Origin: Planctomycetota bacterium
GTDB lineage: Bacteria > Planctomycetota > PUPC01 > DSUN01
Length of the DNA: 64,000 nucleotides
Direction: 5' to 3'
Assembly (NCBI GenBank): GCA_016872875.1
Contig: VGYW01000001.1
Coordinates: forward strand, 1-64,000
Both the position numbers and the translations under genes were made by a program. Of the stretch, positions 60,653-64,000 are shown one piece after another (positions within the stretch are counted from its first letter, which is position 1; every line of letters starts with the position of its first letter). Under the pieces are notes generated by a model. It searched no databases and was not told the origin of the DNA. It saw only the letters and a program-made list of their open reading frames with translations.

Positions 60653-61243
60653 TCACTCCTGGGCGGCGAATGCCTTGCCCGCCTTGCGCCGTATCTCCTC
60701 GCCCTCGTAGCGGATGCCTTTGCCGCGGTAGGGCTCGGGGGGCTTGATGCGGCGGACCTCGGCGGCGAACTCGCCGACCTTCTGCTTGTCCACCCCGCGG
60801 ATGCGGAACGTCGCGCAGGGCACGCTCCCCACGCCGGAGACCAACAGGTTGCCGGTCTCGGGTGGGTCGATCTTCAGGCCGTCGGGAATGGGCACCCGCA
60901 CGTCGTTGTGGAAGCCGACCTGTAGGACGAGGGTCTGGCCATCGACCTTGGCCGAGTAGCCGACGCCGACGACCTGGAGGCCGCGGATGTAGCCCTTGGT
61001 GACCCCCGCGACCATATTGACGATGAGGTTGCGCAGGAGGCCGTGGAGGGCGCGGGTCTGGCGGTCGTCGGCCGTCCGCTCCACGCGCACGACCTTCTTC
61101 GCCTCGTCCACCGCCACACGGAGGCGCGCGTCCACGGCCTGCTCGATCTCGCCGAGCGGGCCGCTGATCCGCAGCTTGCCGTCGTCCACCACGGCCTTCA
61201 CGCCGCCGGGCAACGGCACGGGTTGTCTGCCAATCCGGGACAT
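60653..61243 (-). CDS. rplF: Ribosomal protein L6
   Basis: This is a 196-residue protein with two similar halves. MSRIGRQPVPLPGGVKAVVD starts the first, and the C-terminal PPEPYRGKGIRYEGEEIRRK is the diagnostic signature. It lies near the factor-binding site of the 50S subunit. The gap to rpsH contains a GGATG-type hairpin. Confidence 0.98.
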   Translation of the reverse strand: MSRIGRQPVPLPGGVKAVVDDGKLRISGPLGEIEQAVDARLRVAVDEAKKVVRVERTADDRQTRALHGLLRNLIVNMVAGVTKGYIRGLQVVGVGYSAKVDGQTLVLQVGFHNDVRVPIPDGLKIDPPETGNLLVSGVGSVPCATFRIRGVDKQKVGEFAAEVRRIKPPEPYRGKGIRYEGEEIRRKAGKAFAAQE

Positions 61244-61283
61244 TTCAACGGTTCCCTAACGCGGCCGTTGGCCACAACCGAAC

Positions 61284-61348
61284 GGGATGATTGGATGGCT
61301 GGATGAATGGATGGTTGTCTGACATCCATCCACCCATCCATTCATCCT
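61284..61348. repeat. GGATG/CATCC hairpin element, copy 4
   Basis: GGATGATTGGATGG units, the centre TTGTCTGACA, then CATCCATCCACCC units. It interrupts the ribosomal cluster between rpsH and rplF. Confidence 0.85.
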
Positions 61349-61403
61349 CCACAAACGCGCGCAGAGCGCGCGATAGTCACAAACCACACTTCCGTGCCTA
61401 CGG

Positions 61404-61799
61404 TCAGGCCACGGTGCAGAGCAGTTCTCCGCCCACGCGGTGCCGGCGGCACTCGCGGTCGCTCAGGATGCCCTTCGAGGTCGAGAGGATGGCCACGCCG
61501 AGGCCGTTCTGCACGCGAGGGATATCGGCCACCCCGTGGTAGACGCGGCGGCTGAGCTTGCTCTCGCGCCGGAGCCGCGTGATCACCATCTCGCCGTCGG
61601 GGCCATACTTGAGGTAGACGCGCAGGAGGCGGCGCGGGCCGACCTCCAGCACCTTGTAGTCCAGGATGTAGCCCTCGTCCTTCAGCACGCGGGCCACGCC
61701 GACGTTGGGCTTGGTGCCGAGGACCTCGACCTCGCCCTTGCGGGCCTTGAGGGCGTTGCGCACGCGCGTGAGCATGTCCGAGATAGGGTCGTTCACCAT
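61404..61799 (-). CDS. rpsH: Ribosomal protein S8
   Basis: This is a 131-residue 16S rRNA-binding protein. VNDPISDMLTRVRNALKAR is the start and GLGVAILSTSKGILSDRECR the C-terminal signature. ATG 61799 gives the standard length; an upstream start would add six residues. Confidence 0.97.
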   Translation of the reverse strand: MVNDPISDMLTRVRNALKARKGEVEVLGTKPNVGVARVLKDEGYILDYKVLEVGPRRLLRVYLKYGPDGEMVITRLRRESKLSRRVYHGVADIPRVQNGLGVAILSTSKGILSDRECRRHRVGGELLCTVA

Positions 61800-61836
61800 G
61801 GTCGAGACCTGTCCCACTGGCCCGGCGTCGGGCGGC

Positions 61837-62022
61837 TCACCAGCTCGCCTTCCTGACGCCGGGGATGTGACCTCTGAGCGCGAGCATGCGGAAGCAGATG
61901 CGGCAGAGGTGGAACTTGCGGTAGTTGCCGCGTTCCCGCCCGCACAGCTCGCATCGCAGGACCTTCCGCGTGGAGAACTTCGGCTCCCGCCTGCTCTTGT
62001 TGACGGCTGCCTTCCGTGCCAT
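61837..62022 (-). CDS. rpsN: Ribosomal protein S14, zinc-binding type
   Basis: This is a 61-residue protein with CELC and CRIC pairs, the short zinc form of S14. The tail [18 protein letters not shown] is diagnostic. ATG 62022 is chosen for the standard MARKA start. Confidence 0.97.
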   Translation of the reverse strand: MARKAAVNKSRREPKFSTRKVLRCELCGRERGNYRKFHLCRICFRMLALRGHIPGVRKASW

Positions 62023-62032
62023 CTTGGCTTCT

Positions 62033-62575
62033 CTAGCTCCTGCTGAACGGCATCCCGAACAGGGTGAGGAGGGCGAACGCCTCCTCATCCGTGCGGGCGG
62101 TCGTGCACAACGTCACGTCCATGCCTTGAACCGCCTGAACGTCGTCCACCTTGACCTCGGGGAAGACGAGTTGCTCGCCGATCCCGAGGGAGTAGTTGCC
62201 GCGTCCGTCGAAGGACGTGGTGGAGAGCCCCCGGAAGTCGCGGAGGCGCGGGATGGCCGCAGACACCAGGCGGTCGAGGAACTCGTACATCCTGGTGCCG
62301 CGGAGGGTGGCCTTCACCCCCACGTGGAAGCCCTCCCGAATCTTGAAGGCCGCCACGCTCTTGCGGGCCTGAACGGTCGCGGGCCGCTGGCCCGTGATGG
62401 CCGTGAGGTCCCGCACGGCCTGCTCCAACCGTGTCTTGTCGTCGTGCGAGTTGCCCACGCCGACGTTGATGGCGATCTTCGTGATGCGCGGCACGGCCAG
62501 GCGGTTCTTGTAGCCGAACCGCTCCATCATCTTCGGCACGATCTCGGTCTTGTAGCGTTCGAGGAGTCTGGCCAT
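62033..62575 (-). CDS. rplE: Ribosomal protein L5
   Basis: This is a 180-residue 5S rRNA-binding protein at the central protuberance. [27 protein letters not shown] and the [20 protein letters not shown] stretch are family motifs. It starts three bases after the rplX stop. Confidence 0.98.
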   Translation of the reverse strand: MARLLERYKTEIVPKMMERFGYKNRLAVPRITKIAINVGVGNSHDDKTRLEQAVRDLTAITGQRPATVQARKSVAAFKIREGFHVGVKATLRGTRMYEFLDRLVSAAIPRLRDFRGLSTTSFDGRGNYSLGIGEQLVFPEVKVDDVQAVQGMDVTLCTTARTDEEAFALLTLFGMPFSRS

Positions 62576-62578
62576 CTT

Positions 62579-62935
62579 CTATCGCACCACGGGGATTACG
62601 TTGCCGCACCTGGCGCACGCGCGCACCTTCTTGCCGCCGTCAGCGGCCCTGGCACGCACGCGCACCCCACGGTTGCACTTCTCGCAGAACAGGAGGACGT
62701 TCGATGCCTCCACGGCCGCTTCCTTCTGGATGCGGCCGCCGCGCGGGTTCTGCTGGCTCGGCCGCACGTGCCGCCAGCGATAGGCGGCGTTCTGAAGGAT
62801 CAGCTTGCCCTCTTTGGGCATCACGGCCAGCACCTTCGTGCGCTCCCCCTTCTCCACCACGGGGGTGCCCTCGGCGTTCTTGCACGACGTGATGTCCTTG
62901 ATGAGCACCACGGTGTCGTTTTTCCGAATGATCAC
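62579..62935 (-). CDS. rplX: Ribosomal protein L24 with C-terminal zinc ribbon
   Basis: This is a 118-residue assembly initiator of the large subunit. IIRKNDTVVLIKDI is the KOW motif region and GGRIQKEAAVEASNVLLF the family core. The C-terminus has CEKC and CARC, a zinc pair set found in some lineages only. GTG 62935 has AGGAG nine bases ahead. Confidence 0.96.
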   Translation of the reverse strand: MIIRKNDTVVLIKDITSCKNAEGTPVVEKGERTKVLAVMPKEGKLILQNAAYRWRHVRPSQQNPRGGRIQKEAAVEASNVLLFCEKCNRGVRVRARAADGGKKVRACARCGNVIPVVR

Positions 62936-62955
62936 GCTGGCAAACTCCTGCGGCC

Positions 62956-63324
62956 TCAGACGACCTCTGCCGCGAGCGAGATGATCTTCATGAAGTTCCG
63001 CTGCCGCAGCTCGCGCGCCACGGCCCCGAAGATGCGCGTGCCGCGCGGGTTCCGCTCGTTGTCGATCAGGACCACCGCGTTGCTGTCGAACTTCACGTAC
63101 GAGCCGTCGTCGCGGCGCAGGCCGCGGCGCGAGCGGACGACGACGCCCTTGACGACCTCGTGCTCCTTGACGGCCCCCGTGGGGATGGCCTTCTTGACGC
63201 TGCACACCACGATGTCGCCGATGTTGGCATACCGGTGCTTGGAGCCGCCGAGGACCTTGATGCACGAGACGACCTTGGCGCCCGTGTTGTCGGCCACGTC
63301 GAGGATGGTCCGCATCTGGATCAT
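62956..63324 (-). CDS. rplN: Ribosomal protein L14
   Basis: This is a 122-residue protein at the subunit interface. [19 protein letters not shown] and [14 protein letters not shown] are signatures. The start overlaps the rpsQ stop (ATGA). Confidence 0.98.
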   Translation of the reverse strand: MIQMRTILDVADNTGAKVVSCIKVLGGSKHRYANIGDIVVCSVKKAIPTGAVKEHEVVKGVVVRSRRGLRRDDGSYVKFDSNAVVLIDNERNPRGTRIFGAVARELRQRNFMKIISLAAEVV

Positions 63325-63590
63325 GGCGTCTCCACCCCGCGGGCGCGGCCCACGACCTCGACCAGGCGCCAGCACTTCGTCTTGCTCAGCGGACGGGTCT
63401 CCATGATGCGCACCGTGTCGCCCACCCGCGCCTCGCGCCGCTCGTCATGGACCTTGTAGCGGGTGGTGGCGCGGATGTACTTGCGGTAGCGCGGGTGCAT
63501 GACCCGCCGCTCGGACTCCACCGTGATCGTCTTCTGCATCTTGTCGCTCGTCACGACCCCGACCACGGTCTTGCGTTGGCCCCGGTTCAC
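63321..63590 (-). CDS. rpsQ: Ribosomal protein S17, GTG start
   Basis: This is an 89-residue 16S rRNA-binding protein. [18 protein letters not shown] and [17 protein letters not shown] are typical. The start GTG 63590 overlaps the rpmC stop (GTGA). Confidence 0.97.
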   Translation of the reverse strand: MNRGQRKTVVGVVTSDKMQKTITVESERRVMHPRYRKYIRATTRYKVHDERREARVGDTVRIMETRPLSKTKCWRLVEVVGRARGVETP

Positions 63591-63793
63591 GCCTTCTTCT
63601 CCAGTCCAAGCTCGCGCTCGCGGATGATGGTCCTCACGCGCGCGATCTCGCGCCGCGCGATGCGGATGCGCGAGGGGTTCTCGAGCTGCTCGGTGCCCGC
63701 CTGGTAGCGGAGGTTGAAGAGCTCCTTCATCCGGTCGTCGGCCTCGCGGAGGAGCTCCTGGTTCGTCAGGCGGCGCAGTTCGGTGAGCTTCAT
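63587..63793 (-). CDS. rpmC: Ribosomal protein L29
   Basis: This is a 68-residue helical protein near the exit tunnel. [19 protein letters not shown] and [15 protein letters not shown] are typical. The start overlaps the rplP stop (ATGA). Confidence 0.97.
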   Translation of the reverse strand: MKLTELRRLTNQELLREADDRMKELFNLRYQAGTEQLENPSRIRIARREIARVRTIIRERELGLEKKA

Positions 63794-64000
63794 ACCCTGT
63801 GTCTCCGCAGGACGAAGCGCGTGGGGAGGGGGAGCTTGCGCGCGGCGCGGTTGAGCGCCTGCTTCGCAACGTCCTCCGGCACGCCGCCGAGCTCGTAGAG
63901 CACCATGCCCGGCTTGATCACGGCCGCCCAGTACTCCGTCTCGCCCTTCCCCTTGCCCATCCTGGTCTCGAGCGGCTTGGCCGCGACCGGCTTGTGGGGG
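63790..64000 (-). CDS. rplP: Ribosomal protein L16, C-terminal part (runs off the window)
   Basis: About 69 codons are visible. [20 protein letters not shown] is followed by [18 protein letters not shown] and the end [15 protein letters not shown], all typical of L16, which sits near the A site. The 5' part lies beyond the right edge. It is the first visible gene of the ribosomal cluster. Confidence 0.96.
   Translation of the reverse strand, partial: PHKPVAAKPLETRMGKGKGETEYWAAVIKPGMVLYELGGVPEDVAKQALNRAARKLPLPTRFVLRRHRV

Overview
The window comes from a GC-rich bacterium, most likely a planctomycete or close PVC relative. This is inferred from the PEP-CTERM-type tail at 43.4-43.7 kb, the secreted polysaccharide and sialidase-like hydrolases, a sugar phosphate isomerase of the Tat-leader type, the absence of rpmD (L30) between rpsE and rplO, and a ThrS without a TGS domain. 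It divides into three parts.

Part 1 (1-29.2 kb, all but one gene on the + strand) is an integrated accessory island. Its right end carries an excisionase-like HTH gene, a tyrosine recombinase with a complete catalytic set, and a degenerate tRNA-Arg(UCU)-like sequence at 29130-29204 that looks like the attachment site. The left end lies outside the window. The island holds two transcription units. Unit A (78-6482) encodes a radical SAM/SPASM-type enzyme, small proteins, and a complete ubiquitin-like conjugation cassette: an 89-residue ubiquitin-like protein ending in GGR, an E2 with an HPH-x7-C active-site motif fused to four Cys4 modules, a JAB/JAMM isopeptidase, and an E1-like ThiF enzyme. 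Unit B (9458-27249) is a near-continuous 19-gene operon. It encodes a SprT-like metalloprotein, two SplB-like radical SAM proteins, a TRIP13/Pch2-like AAA+ ATPase, a bacterial HORMA-domain protein, a second ThiF-like protein, zinc-finger and membrane proteins, a HerA-like ATPase with a nuclease-like tail, a vWA-PP2C-kinase set (TerY-P-like) with a second kinase carrying three zinc ribbons, and a class II ribonucleotide reductase. Between the units lies a gene for a sigma54 activator (GAFTGA loop) with a degenerate ParB-like front domain. A good sigma54-type promoter (GG-N10-GC) precedes unit B, so the whole operon is probably switched on by this activator. I read the island as an inducible stress or conflict system that couples ubiquitin-like tagging, HORMA/TRIP13 signalling, phosphorylation and DNA or nucleotide metabolism. 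No CD-NTase or obvious toxic effector is present, so it is not a standard CBASS operon.

Part 2 (29.2-48.7 kb) is ordinary chromosome. It begins with decayed toxin-antitoxin and IS21 remnants. These are followed by secreted or periplasmic proteins (BNR-4 repeat protein, C45-type lipoprotein, alpha/beta hydrolase, heparinase II/III protein, sugar phosphate isomerase, WD40 protein, GH4 glycosidase), Ogt, QueE, a CNT nucleoside transporter, a DUF374 acyltransferase and an M16 peptidase. The intergenic spaces are unusually rich in repeats: three 115-bp elements with terminal inverted repeats, nested inverted repeats, low-complexity hairpins and two near-identical palindromes.

Part 3 (48.7-64 kb, minus strand) is core translation: pheS, rplT, rpmI, infC (apparent ATC start) and thrS, then the end of the S10-spc-alpha ribosomal cluster from rplP to rplQ with secY, adk, map, infA and rpoA. 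A tRNA-Val(GAC) gene overlaps the end of rplQ.
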